Source of the DNA: Prolixibacteraceae bacterium
Lineage (GTDB): Bacteria > Bacteroidota > Bacteroidia > Bacteroidales > Prolixibacteraceae
Direction: 5' to 3'
NCBI GenBank assembly: GCA_028683385.1
Contig: JAQUIJ010000001.1
Span: forward strand, 310,001-374,000
Length of the DNA stretch: 64,000 nucleotides
Shown: positions 24,700 to 32,174 of the stretch, piece after piece
Numbering within the stretch: position 1 is the first letter of the stretch
Layout of the letters: the number at the start of each line of letters is the position of its first letter
Notes under the pieces: model-generated
What the model was told of the DNA's origin: nothing
Databases searched by the model: none
The model's input: only the letters and a program-made list of their open reading frames with translations
Made by a program: the position numbers and the translations under genes

Positions 24700-25761
24700 A
24701 TGATTGAAGAAAACGAAATATTCGACGAATTTGACGAAACCGAAGAGACCGAAGACGGTGCTCTTTTCGAGCATTACAATGTAGTGGTTGATCCCGGGCA
24801 AACTTTACTGCGTATCGATAAATTTCTGTCGAACCGTTTAATGAATGCTACCCGTAGCCGGTTGCAGGCCGCTGCCGACGAAGGCAAAATTTTGGTGAAT
24901 AAACTTCCGGTAAAATCGAGTTATAAGGTAAAACCTGGCGACGAAATCTCCATTGTGATGGATTACCCTCGCCGTGAACTCAAAATAATTGCAGAAGATA
25001 TTCCCTTGAATATTGTGTATGAAGATGATGATCTGATGGTTGTGAACAAACCACCAGGACTTGTCGTTCACCCCGGACATGGAAACTATTCGGGCACGCT
25101 GGTCAATGCGCTGGCCTATCATTTCAAAGGATTGCCACTATTTAATTCAGACGATCCACGCCCAGGTCTTATCCACCGAATTGATAAAAATACTTCCGGA
25201 TTACTCGTTGTAGCTAAAACCATTGAAGCCAAAGTAAAACTGTCGCTTCAGTTTTTTGAAAAAACAACCAAACGGAGATATGTTGCCTTAGTTTGGGGCG
25301 ATTTGGCTGATGACAAGGGAACCATAACCGGCAATATCGGACGAAGCCTGAAGAACAGACAAGTCTTTACCGTTTTTCCTGAAGGTGATTATGGCAAACC
25401 CGCCGTTACTCACTACAAAGTCATCGAACGATTGGGTTACGTAAATCTGGTAGAATGTCGGCTTGAAACCGGAAGAACCCACCAGATCAGAGTGCACATG
25501 AAACACATCGGACATCCACTGTTTAACGACGACAATTACGGTGGCGACCAGATTCTAAAAGGGACAACCTTTACGAAATACAAACAATTTGTAAAAAACT
25601 GTTTCGAAATGATTCCCCGGCAGGCCCTTCATGCGCAAATGCTCGGTTTTGTGCATCCGAGAACGGGCGAAGAAATGATTTTCGAATCGGAATTACCTGA
25701 CGATTTGGCCAATGTGATTCTGAAATGGAGAAACTATTTATCGAACCGGGTAAACGAATAA
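24700..25761 (+). CDS. rluD: RluA-family 23S rRNA pseudouridine synthase (RluD-like)
   Basis: 353 residues. An S4 RNA-binding domain covers about residues 30-95 (LLRIDKFLSNRLMNATRSRL). The pseudouridine synthase domain covers about 105-320, with the catalytic motif HRIDKNTSGLLV (Asp162), the strand motif VVHPGHGNYSGTLVNAL and the late motif LETGRTHQIRVHMKHIGHPL. It likely modifies helix 69 of 23S rRNA. It directly abuts the PASTA gene. The stop codon at 25759-25761 is immediately followed by the left inverted repeat of the GxxExxY cassette. Confidence 0.93.
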   Translation: MIEENEIFDEFDETEETEDGALFEHYNVVVDPGQTLLRIDKFLSNRLMNATRSRLQAAADEGKILVNKLPVKSSYKVKPGDEISIVMDYPRRELKIIAEDIPLNIVYEDDDLMVVNKPPGLVVHPGHGNYSGTLVNALAYHFKGLPLFNSDDPRPGLIHRIDKNTSGLLVVAKTIEAKVKLSLQFFEKTTKRRYVALVWGDLADDKGTITGNIGRSLKNRQVFTVFPEGDYGKPAVTHYKVIERLGYVNLVECRLETGRTHQIRVHMKHIGHPLFNDDNYGGDQILKGTTFTKYKQFVKNCFEMIPRQALHAQMLGFVHPRTGEEMIFESELPDDLANVILKWRNYLSNRVNE

Positions 25762-25786
25762 TTTTGAACCACATAGGACACATAGA
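25762..25786 (+). repeat. Left terminal inverted repeat of GxxExxY cassette
   Basis: It begins TTTTGAACCACATAGGACAC and contains ACATAG twice. Its reverse complement recurs at 26242-26266 with one mismatch in the first 24 positions. Including AATAA just outside (rluD end), the symmetry extends a few bases further with one gap. Confidence 0.85.
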
Positions 25787-25816
25787 ATATTTTTCAGTAA
25801 AGCTAAGATTGAGAAT

Positions 25817-26230
25817 ATGACCACTCAAAGGGATGTTAATACATTAAGCCATGCCATTATTGGATACGCCATTGAAGTTCATAAGGAACTTGGTCCTGGA
25901 TTATTGGAAAGTATTTACGAAAAGTGTCTGGCTCATCTTTTAATCCAGAATGGATACACTGTTGTCGGACAGCAATCAGTTCCTCTGAATTTTAAAGGTC
26001 TAGACATAAACTGCGAACTAAGGTTCGATTTATTGGTGAACGATTTGGTCGTTGTTGAACTAAAAACAGTCGACAAGATATTACCAATTCATGAAGCTCA
26101 ATTATTATCATACCTGAAACTTTTAAAAAAGCCCAAGGGTATATTAATCAATTTCAATTGTTTGAACATATTCAAAGAGGGTCAACAAACGTTTGTTACA
26201 GAATATTTTAGAAAATTACCCTTAGAATAG
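25817..26230 (+). CDS. GxxExxY-family protein, PD-(D/E)XK nuclease-like
   Basis: 137 residues, a complete member of the GxxExxY family. The name motif is Gly28-Leu-Leu-Glu31-Ser-Ile-Tyr34 in ELGPGLLESIYEKC, followed by VVGQQSVPLNFKG. The core RFDLLVNDLVVVELKTVD holds Asp71, Glu81 and Lys83, spaced like a PD-(D/E)XK nuclease active site, and EAQLLSYLKLLKKPKGILIN completes the fold. The biological role of this family is not established. The gene stands alone inside an inverted-repeat-bounded block that splits rluD from ddl, so it is probably cargo or helper of a small mobile cassette. Its own promoter was not recognised. Confidence 0.9.
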   Translation: MTTQRDVNTLSHAIIGYAIEVHKELGPGLLESIYEKCLAHLLIQNGYTVVGQQSVPLNFKGLDINCELRFDLLVNDLVVVELKTVDKILPIHEAQLLSYLKLLKKPKGILINFNCLNIFKEGQQTFVTEYFRKLPLE

Positions 26231-26241
26231 TATTTTCAAAA

Positions 26242-26266
26242 AATATGTGTTCTATGTGGTTCAAAA
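26242..26266 (-). repeat. Right terminal inverted repeat of GxxExxY cassette
   Basis: On the minus strand it reads TTTTGAACCACATAGAACAC, matching the left end except for one G/A change in the first 24 positions. It lies 10 bases before the ddl ATG, so any ddl ribosome-binding region is right at the cassette edge. Confidence 0.85.
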
Positions 26267-26276
26267 CTTATTAAAA

Positions 26277-27254
26277 ATGAAAAAAAATATTGCAGTTGTT
26301 TATGGAGGCGACTCATCCGAATTTGTGGTTTCGGTGAAAAGCAGTAAAAATGTATTCGAGTCAATAGATCCAACTATTTACAATGTCTGGAAAGTACAGA
26401 TGAAAGGCCTCGACTGGGACGTTTTTGAAGGCGATGAGGTAATTTCATCCATCGATAAGAGCGATTTTTCATTTATCAAAAACGGTAATAAAATTCAGTT
26501 CGACTTTGCATACATTACCATTCACGGAACACCAGGCGAAGATGGCAAACTTCAGGGTTATTTCGACTTGGTGAAAATCCCCTACTCTACTTGCGGCGTT
26601 TATTCTTCGGCACTCACTTTTAATAAATATTTCTGTAGCAATTACCTGCGCAACTTTAATGTCCCGATGGCTAAATCGGTACGCTTATTCAAAGGCGATA
26701 CAATTAATCCGGATAAACTGGTCGAAGAACTTGGGTTACCTGTTTTTGTAAAACCCAATGCCGGAGGATCGAGTTTTGGAGTTACCAAAGTGAAAGAAAA
26801 AGGACAACTTCAGGCCGCTTTGGAAATGGCCATGAAAGAAAGCACCGACATTCTGATTGAGGAATTTATTGAAGGAAAAGAATTTACCTGCGGATTGGTT
26901 AAACTCTCCGATCAAAAAATCCTGTTCCCCGTAACCGAAGTCATTCCTCAAAACGAATTTTTCGATTTCGAGGCCAAATATACCGCCGGGAAAACCGACG
27001 AAATCACTCCGGCTCGTCTTTCTCAGGAAATGACAAATAAGATACAGCAGCTTTCGTCGCGCATTTACGATTTGTGCGATTGCTCAGGAATTGTGCGTGT
27101 CGACTACATCCTGAAAGACGGCGAATTCTATTTTCTGGAAGTTAACACAACTCCCGGCATGACTGCCACCAGCTTTGTACCTCAGCAAATTGCAGCTATG
27201 GGACGCAAGTTGGGTGATATTTTGGGATTGATTATTGAAGATAAACTGAAGTAA
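26277..27254 (+). CDS. ddl: D-alanine--D-alanine ligase
   Basis: 325 residues from ATG at 26277 (MKKNIAVVYGGDSSEFVVSV). An in-frame upstream ATG at 26247 lies inside the inverted repeat and adds ten unfamiliar residues, so I reject it. It is an ATP-grasp enzyme joining two D-Ala for peptidoglycan synthesis: FVKPNAGGSSFGVTKVKEKG (ATP loop), ILIEEFIEGKEFTCGLVKL, DEITPARLS and GIVRVDYILKDGEFYFLEVN with TTPGMTATSFVPQQ (metal and D-Ala binding). It is the last gene of the PASTA-rluD-ddl cluster and is followed by a strong terminator. Confidence 0.95.
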   Translation: MKKNIAVVYGGDSSEFVVSVKSSKNVFESIDPTIYNVWKVQMKGLDWDVFEGDEVISSIDKSDFSFIKNGNKIQFDFAYITIHGTPGEDGKLQGYFDLVKIPYSTCGVYSSALTFNKYFCSNYLRNFNVPMAKSVRLFKGDTINPDKLVEELGLPVFVKPNAGGSSFGVTKVKEKGQLQAALEMAMKESTDILIEEFIEGKEFTCGLVKLSDQKILFPVTEVIPQNEFFDFEAKYTAGKTDEITPARLSQEMTNKIQQLSSRIYDLCDCSGIVRVDYILKDGEFYFLEVNTTPGMTATSFVPQQIAAMGRKLGDILGLIIEDKLK

Positions 27255-27277
27255 TTTTGTTAGCAACTTAATATGGG

Positions 27278-27306
27278 ATGGAGGCCAAAAGGTCTCCATT
27301 TTTTTT
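27278..27306 (+). terminator. Rho-independent terminator after ddl
   Basis: ATGGAGGCC (27278-27286) pairs with GGTCTCCAT (27291-27299) around an AAAA loop, with one G-T pair, followed by a run of T. Confidence 0.9.
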
Positions 27307-27315
27307 ACCTTTGAA

Positions 27316-27345
27316 TCCCTGCAAAAAAAAATCTGTTTGCAGGGA
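27316..27345 (+). promoter_or_regulatory. 10-bp inverted repeat in dnaB upstream region
   Basis: TCCCTGCAAA (27316-27325) and TTTGCAGGGA (27336-27345) are perfect inverted copies with a ten-base A-rich spacer, 34 bases before the dnaB ATG. A TACCTTTG element (27306-27313) just before it could be a -7 box. It could be an operator or a leader hairpin; there is no T-run after it on the plus strand. Confidence 0.45.
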
Positions 27346-27378
27346 ACACAAATTTCTGATTGATTGAATCCCAATAAA

Positions 27379-28947
27379 ATGGCCGGAGAAAAGAAGAATT
27401 ACCAACAACAGAATAAGAATACCATTGAGCAAATCAATGCTCAGTATGGCAAAATACCGCCACAGGCAATCGAGGTCGAGGAGGCTGTTTTGGGAGCCCT
27501 GATGCTCGAACGCGATGCCTACGTCACGGTTGCCGATATTATCGATACCCGGAGTTTTTATAAGGAAGAGCACCAGAAAATATTTGACGTAATCAAATAT
27601 TTATCGACTCACGAAAAGCCAGTCGATTTGCTGATGGTAACCCAGGAATTGAAAAACCGCGATCTGCTTGAAGTAGTTGGCGGCCCCATGATGATTACTC
27701 AGTTGACTTCGCGAGTTGCGTCTGCGGCCCACATTGAGTTTCATTCGCGCATCATTGCACAGAAATTTATGCAGCGCGAAATGATCCGCGTATCAACCGA
27801 AATACAAACCAAAGCATACGACGATACGATTGACGTTGACGATCTGATCGATTTTTCTGAAACCGCCCTTTTCCAGGTTGCGGAAGGAAACATCAAAAAG
27901 GAATCGATGCCTATTAAACCACTTTTGCGCGAGGCAGCCATTCTAATCGAAGCAGCATCGCACCGCGAAGATGGACTGAGCGGCGTACCCAGCGGCTTTA
28001 CGGCCATGGATCGCATTACTTCTGGCTGGCAAAAAACCGACCTTATCATTGTTGCGGCCCGTCCTTCGATGGGAAAAACGGCTTTCGTATTATCAATGGC
28101 CCGCAACATGGCAGTCGAGCACAAAGTACCGGTTGCCGTTTTCTCGCTCGAAATGTCGTCCATTCAGTTGGTTAACCGTTTGATTGCTTCTGAAACAGAA
28201 TTAGGATCAGAAAAAATAAAAAATGGTCGTTTGCAAGGATGGGAATGGGACCATTTTCACCGTAAGCTGGCTGTTCTGGATGATGCACCTTTGTTTATTG
28301 ATGATACTCCGGCGCTTTCAGTTTTTGAATTCAGGGCCAAGTGTCGCCGCCTGAAAATGCAGCATAACATTGGGGCGGTGATCGTCGATTACCTTCAGTT
28401 GATGACTGCCGGATCGGATAACAAAGGTAGTCGCGAGCAGGAAGTTAGTATGATTTCGCGTTCGTTGAAAGCCATCGGCAAAGAGCTGGACATTCCGGTT
28501 ATAGCACTTTCGCAGTTGAACCGTTCAGTTGAATCGCGCGAAGGAAAACGGCCACAACTTTCCGACCTTCGTGAATCGGGCGCTATCGAGCAGGATGCCG
28601 ACATCGTTTTATTCATTCACCGACCTGAATACTATGGAATTACGGAAGACGAGGATGGAAACTCGCTGATTGGCGTGGCCGAAATTATCATTGCCAAACA
28701 CCGTAATGGTGCGGTTGGCGATGTTCGGTTGTCGTTTAAAAAGAATTTGGCTAAATTCTCCGACATGGAAAATATTATTCCGGAAGAAATTGGAGGTGGT
28801 CAGTACGGACAAAAGTTACAATCGAAGATGAACGATGACCCTGGCGATCCTTTCCGCAAAGGCGGAGCGATTCCGGTCAATTCGTCGTTCGACAACGATA
28901 AATTCAGCCATTATGAAAATTCAGGAGGCGAACACATTCCGTTCTAG
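27379..28947 (+). CDS. dnaB: Replicative DNA helicase DnaB
   Basis: 522 residues from ATG at 27379 (MAGEKKNYQQQN). A TTG five codons earlier is less likely. The N-terminal helical domain covers about 30-135 (VLGALMLERDAYVTVADIID). The RecA-like C-terminal domain has Walker A ARPSMGKTAFVLSMARN, Walker B VIVDYLQLMTAG, EVSMISRSLKAIGKELDIPV, QLNRSVESREGKRPQLSDLR and DADIVLFIHRPEYY. The hexamer unwinds DNA at the replication fork and recruits primase. No intein is present. Its 3' end overlaps the start of the next gene by 35 bases in another frame. Confidence 0.97.
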   Translation: MAGEKKNYQQQNKNTIEQINAQYGKIPPQAIEVEEAVLGALMLERDAYVTVADIIDTRSFYKEEHQKIFDVIKYLSTHEKPVDLLMVTQELKNRDLLEVVGGPMMITQLTSRVASAAHIEFHSRIIAQKFMQREMIRVSTEIQTKAYDDTIDVDDLIDFSETALFQVAEGNIKKESMPIKPLLREAAILIEAASHREDGLSGVPSGFTAMDRITSGWQKTDLIIVAARPSMGKTAFVLSMARNMAVEHKVPVAVFSLEMSSIQLVNRLIASETELGSEKIKNGRLQGWEWDHFHRKLAVLDDAPLFIDDTPALSVFEFRAKCRRLKMQHNIGAVIVDYLQLMTAGSDNKGSREQEVSMISRSLKAIGKELDIPVIALSQLNRSVESREGKRPQLSDLRESGAIEQDADIVLFIHRPEYYGITEDEDGNSLIGVAEIIIAKHRNGAVGDVRLSFKKNLAKFSDMENIIPEEIGGGQYGQKLQSKMNDDPGDPFRKGGAIPVNSSFDNDKFSHYENSGGEHIPF

Positions 28948-30208
28948 CATTCGTTTCGGGTGGCTCCTGATCCTGACATTTATTTTGCTGGTACAAACAG
29001 CAAAAGCCAGTTTCATCCTGATCCCGATGGATGAAAAGCAAAGCAATCACCTGAAAGCTTACGGAATCACCTATTGGACACTTGAACAAGGCATTGAAGT
29101 AAAATGGCTGCTCAACTACCGGGGCGGAAGTTTCCTCCTTCAGCATCAGCAAGCCATTGCCAGCGAATGTTTGGTACGAGGAGTGAGTTTCGAAACTCTG
29201 GCTGACGGACAAGCCAATAACATTCTTACCGATATTGCTCGCGAAGATGTAAACGAGGACGCTGTGAGTATGCAAAAAGCACCAAAAATTGCCGTGTATT
29301 CGCCACCCAATAAACAACCGTGGGACGATGCTGTGACCTTGGTTCTGAAATATGCCGAAATCAAATTTGACGTGGTTTACGATGAAGAAATTCTGAATGG
29401 CAAATTGAAAGATTACGATTGGCTACACCTTCATCACGAAGACTTTACCGGTCAGTTTGGTAAATTTCTTCAGGCGTACCAACATGTTCCCTGGTACCAG
29501 GAAGAAGTGAGAATCAACAAAGAAACGGCAACCAAATTAGGGTTCATGAAAGTTTCGGAAATGAAAAAAGTAGTCACCCGCGAAATTCATAAGTTTATCG
29601 AAAACGGAGGGTTTCTTTTTGCCATGTGTGCTGCCACCGATACCTACGATATTGCGCAGTCGGCTCAAGGCGTTGACATTTGCGAGTCGATGTTCGATGG
29701 CGATCCTGCTGACCCAGACATGAATTCAAAACTGAATTTCAACAATACTCTGGCCTTCCAGAATTTCACAATCAACCGGAATCCATACGAATACAAATTT
29801 TCGGACATTGATGTATCAACCACCCGAAAGGTTTCACGCGAGCAGGATTATTTCACGTTATTCCAATTCTCGGCTAAGTGGGATCCGGTGCCAACCATGC
29901 TCTGCCAAAACCATGTCAATATGATCAAAGGGTTTATGGGTCAAACCACTGCTTTTAACCGAAGTTTGGTAAAGCCGAATGTTTTGGTCATGGGCGAGAA
30001 TAAGGCAGCCAATGAAGCCCGCTATGTTCATGGCGAACTGGGAAAAGGATTCTGGACATTCTACGGAGGCCACGACCCGGAAGATTATCAACATTTTGTT
30101 GGCGACCCAACCACAGACCTGAACCTGCATCCAAATTCGCCAGGATACCGTTTAATCCTGAATAATGTACTTTTCCCGGCTGCCAAGAAAAAGAAACAAA
30201 AAACGTAA
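28913..30208 (+). CDS. Conserved secreted Bacteroidota protein of unknown function
   Basis: 431 residues from ATG at 28913 (MKIQEANTFRSSIRFGWLLI). The frame is open to 28835, but only this start gives a signal-like helix (about 13-31, ending TAKA). The mature part begins SFILIPMDEKQSNHLKAYGI and holds PKIAVYSPPNKQPWDDAVTL, DYDWLHLHHEDFTGQFG and GGFLFAMCAATDTYDIAQSA. Close relatives are, as I recall, often labelled asparagine synthetase B in databases, but I see neither an N-terminal Cys amidotransferase nor an ATP pyrophosphatase loop (SGGLDS type). It might instead have a glutamine-amidotransferase-like fold. It overlaps dnaB by 35 bases, which suggests coupling to it. Confidence 0.75.
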   Translation: MKIQEANTFRSSIRFGWLLILTFILLVQTAKASFILIPMDEKQSNHLKAYGITYWTLEQGIEVKWLLNYRGGSFLLQHQQAIASECLVRGVSFETLADGQANNILTDIAREDVNEDAVSMQKAPKIAVYSPPNKQPWDDAVTLVLKYAEIKFDVVYDEEILNGKLKDYDWLHLHHEDFTGQFGKFLQAYQHVPWYQEEVRINKETATKLGFMKVSEMKKVVTREIHKFIENGGFLFAMCAATDTYDIAQSAQGVDICESMFDGDPADPDMNSKLNFNNTLAFQNFTINRNPYEYKFSDIDVSTTRKVSREQDYFTLFQFSAKWDPVPTMLCQNHVNMIKGFMGQTTAFNRSLVKPNVLVMGENKAANEARYVHGELGKGFWTFYGGHDPEDYQHFVGDPTTDLNLHPNSPGYRLILNNVLFPAAKKKKQKT

Positions 30209-30329
30209 AAAGTGACCAGTCGTCAATGATCAGTCGCAGTAGCTGAATACTGAGACCGAACACCGCACACACGCCTATTCCAATATTTTACTACATTTAT
30301 CCTGATTTTTTCTGATATTGACCCCTCTG

Positions 30330-30914
30330 ATGACAGAAAAACACGATGATCAAACTTTGGTACAGCTACTTCAAAAAGGAAATGTAGAGGCATTTGATTT
30401 ACTTTTTGAAGGGTACAGCTCAAGACTATTTGGGTTTGCTCTAAAATATTTCAAAAACGAAGCCGATGCAGAAGAATTAGTTCAGGAAGTTTTTGTTAAA
30501 GTTTGGGAAAACCGGCAAATGCTGAAATCGGAACTTTCTTTTAAATCCTACCTTTTCACCATCGCCCTGAACCAAATCAGGAAGCACTTCAATAAAAAAG
30601 TCACTTCACTGCGCTACCTCGAAAGCCTGAAGCAAGAGTCTGAGCCCTCAGAAAATCCCTCTCTTCAGGAAAATGATTTTGAAACGGTATTGCAACAGAT
30701 TAATTTTATCATTGAACAAATGCCACCGCGCCGACGCGATATCTTCACGAAAAGCAAACTGGAAGGCAAAAGTTCGAAAGAAATTGCTGCTGAACTGAAT
30801 ATCTCTCCAGGAACGGTTGATAATCAGATTTCTGAAGCTTTGCGATTTATCCGCACCCGCTTGAATGACGGAAATCTTTCCCTGTTGCTTTTTGCTACTT
30901 TGTTTGTTTACTGA
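30330..30914 (+). CDS. ECF sigma factor of PUL 1
   Basis: 194 residues from ATG at 30330 (MTEKHDDQTLVQLLQKGNVE). A TTG four codons earlier is possible. Region 2 (AFDLLFEGYSSRLFGFALKY, NEADAEELVQEVFVKVWENR) and region 4 (SSKEIAAELNISPGTVDNQI) are both clear. The spacing and C-terminal hydrophobic tail (LSLLLFATLFVY) are typical of the sigma-70 expansion group that controls SusCD loci in Bacteroides. It is followed, after 115 bases, by its FecR partner and then susC. It probably activates the locus when the SusC receptor signals substrate. Confidence 0.93.
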   Translation: MTEKHDDQTLVQLLQKGNVEAFDLLFEGYSSRLFGFALKYFKNEADAEELVQEVFVKVWENRQMLKSELSFKSYLFTIALNQIRKHFNKKVTSLRYLESLKQESEPSENPSLQENDFETVLQQINFIIEQMPPRRRDIFTKSKLEGKSSKEIAAELNISPGTVDNQISEALRFIRTRLNDGNLSLLLFATLFVY

Positions 30915-31029
30915 TTTTTTTTCAAAATCACCCATGAGAAAATAAACCTCATCGGATATAAGAAACGAAACAAGCAAAAACGAAGCTGTTTGTTTCTGAA
31001 AATAAAAAAGAAATGTGCAACTTGACGGA

Positions 31030-32079
31030 ATGAAGCAGCCATTACAACATCTTATCCAAAAATATTCAGAAGGTAGTATTAGCCTGAAGGAACAAATTGA
31101 GCTTTCTGAGCAACTGGCTGATCCGGGAAACCGCAATGCCGAAGAAATACTGCACGATGACTGGGAATCACAGCTTGAATCAAACTCCAATTCTGATTAC
31201 GATTTAAAACCTGTACTCGATCAGGTTCACCATCGTATCCGTTTGAATGAAACTCATAAACCGGCTGGAATCCACTGGGTTCAAGCTTTTCAGCGAGTTG
31301 CGGCTATCTTAATTTTTCCATTGCTGTTTTCATTTTTAGCTTATTTCCATTTTCAGGACAAATTCTCAGCCTCTTCAGTTTCCTATGCCGAAATCCAGTG
31401 TCCAATGGGAGTCCGCACCAAATTTCAGCTTCCTGATGGGTCAACCGGCTACCTGAACAGCGGGTCGAGCCTGAAATATCCGGTGCAATTTAATGGCGAA
31501 AGAAAAGTAGAACTAATTGGCGAGGCTTTTTTTGATGTGGTTCACAACGCCAAAATCCCGTTCCATGTAAACACCAAAAATCTGGATATTAAAGTATTGG
31601 GAACAACATTTAACGTGATTGCCAATGAAGATGAACAATCTGAAGAGATTGTATTGCAAACTGGCAAAGTGAATGTTTCAGCAAAAAGCGGAGAGATGCT
31701 GGCTGAAATGAAACCAAACGAACAATTGACACTCAATATAGAAAAACAGACGGTAAGCAAAACCGAAGTGGAAGCTTCTCAATATTCTACATGGAAGGAG
31801 GGTAAACTGGTATTCCGGAATGAAAATATGCAACAAGTTGCCCGCCGGTTAAGTCGCTGGTATAATGCGGATGTAGTCGTTGATGACAGAATGCTCGACA
31901 CTTACACTTTCCATGCAACATTTGCTGACGAACCACTCGACGAAGTTCTTAAGTTACTTTCAATTACAACACCATTAAGCTATAAAGAGGAAAAAAGGAC
32001 GAGTGATCAGGAAGGTGTGTTTCAAAAGCGGAAAATAGTTCTAACAATCAACCAATCAAAAATAAATCAATTCAAATGA
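31030..32079 (+). CDS. FecR-type anti-sigma factor of PUL 1
   Basis: 349 residues from ATG at 31030 (MKQPLQHLIQKYSEGSISLK). A GTG at 31015 would add five residues. The cytoplasmic N-terminal part (about 1-80) should bind the sigma factor. One membrane helix follows at about residues 90-108 (VAAILIFPLLFSFLAYFHF). The periplasmic FecR domain lies at about 120-220 (VRTKFQLPDGSTGYLNSGSS, VLGTTFNVIANEDEQSEEIV), and a C-terminal STN-like domain follows (LVFRNENMQQVARRLSRWYN). It would hold the PUL 1 sigma factor until contacted by the N-terminal domain of the SusC at 32175. Confidence 0.93.
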   Translation: MKQPLQHLIQKYSEGSISLKEQIELSEQLADPGNRNAEEILHDDWESQLESNSNSDYDLKPVLDQVHHRIRLNETHKPAGIHWVQAFQRVAAILIFPLLFSFLAYFHFQDKFSASSVSYAEIQCPMGVRTKFQLPDGSTGYLNSGSSLKYPVQFNGERKVELIGEAFFDVVHNAKIPFHVNTKNLDIKVLGTTFNVIANEDEQSEEIVLQTGKVNVSAKSGEMLAEMKPNEQLTLNIEKQTVSKTEVEASQYSTWKEGKLVFRNENMQQVARRLSRWYNADVVVDDRMLDTYTFHATFADEPLDEVLKLLSITTPLSYKEEKRTSDQEGVFQKRKIVLTINQSKINQFK

Positions 32080-32087
32080 TATAAAAA

Positions 32088-32116
32088 ACAGGAAAGTGTT
32101 CGTACCACCTTCCTGT
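32088..32116 (+). promoter_or_regulatory. Stem-loop between fecR and susC, PUL 1
   Basis: Arms 32088-32098 (ACAGGAAAGTG) and 32106-32116 (CACCTTCCTGT) pair at 10 of 11 positions with a seven-base loop. No T-run follows. It could weaken read-through or protect a 3' end. PUL 2 has a stem-loop in the same place. Confidence 0.55.
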
Positions 32117-32174
32117 CAAAATCAAGTAGAATAACGCTTAACTAAATTGTTTAACCACTTAATGATTCAAATTT

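Larger units (their letters stand above)
25762..26266. mobile_element. Putative GxxExxY cassette bounded by inverted repeats
   Basis: A 505-base block lies between rluD and ddl. It begins at the base after the rluD stop and ends 10 bases before the ddl start. Its ends are inverted copies of one sequence (23 of 24 positions match), and it holds a single gene, 25817-26230. No transposase and no target-site duplication are visible. The neighbouring genes look intact, so it resembles a non-autonomous insertion. Calling it mobile is an inference. Confidence 0.5.

Noticed and set aside
26247-26276. Earlier ATG for ddl
   Set aside because: It lies inside the inverted repeat; the ATG at 26277 gives the standard MKKNIAVVYGG start.
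28835-28912. Longer N-terminus for the gene after dnaB
   Set aside because: The added 26 residues overlap dnaB and hide the signal-like helix; the ATG at 28913 is a better start.
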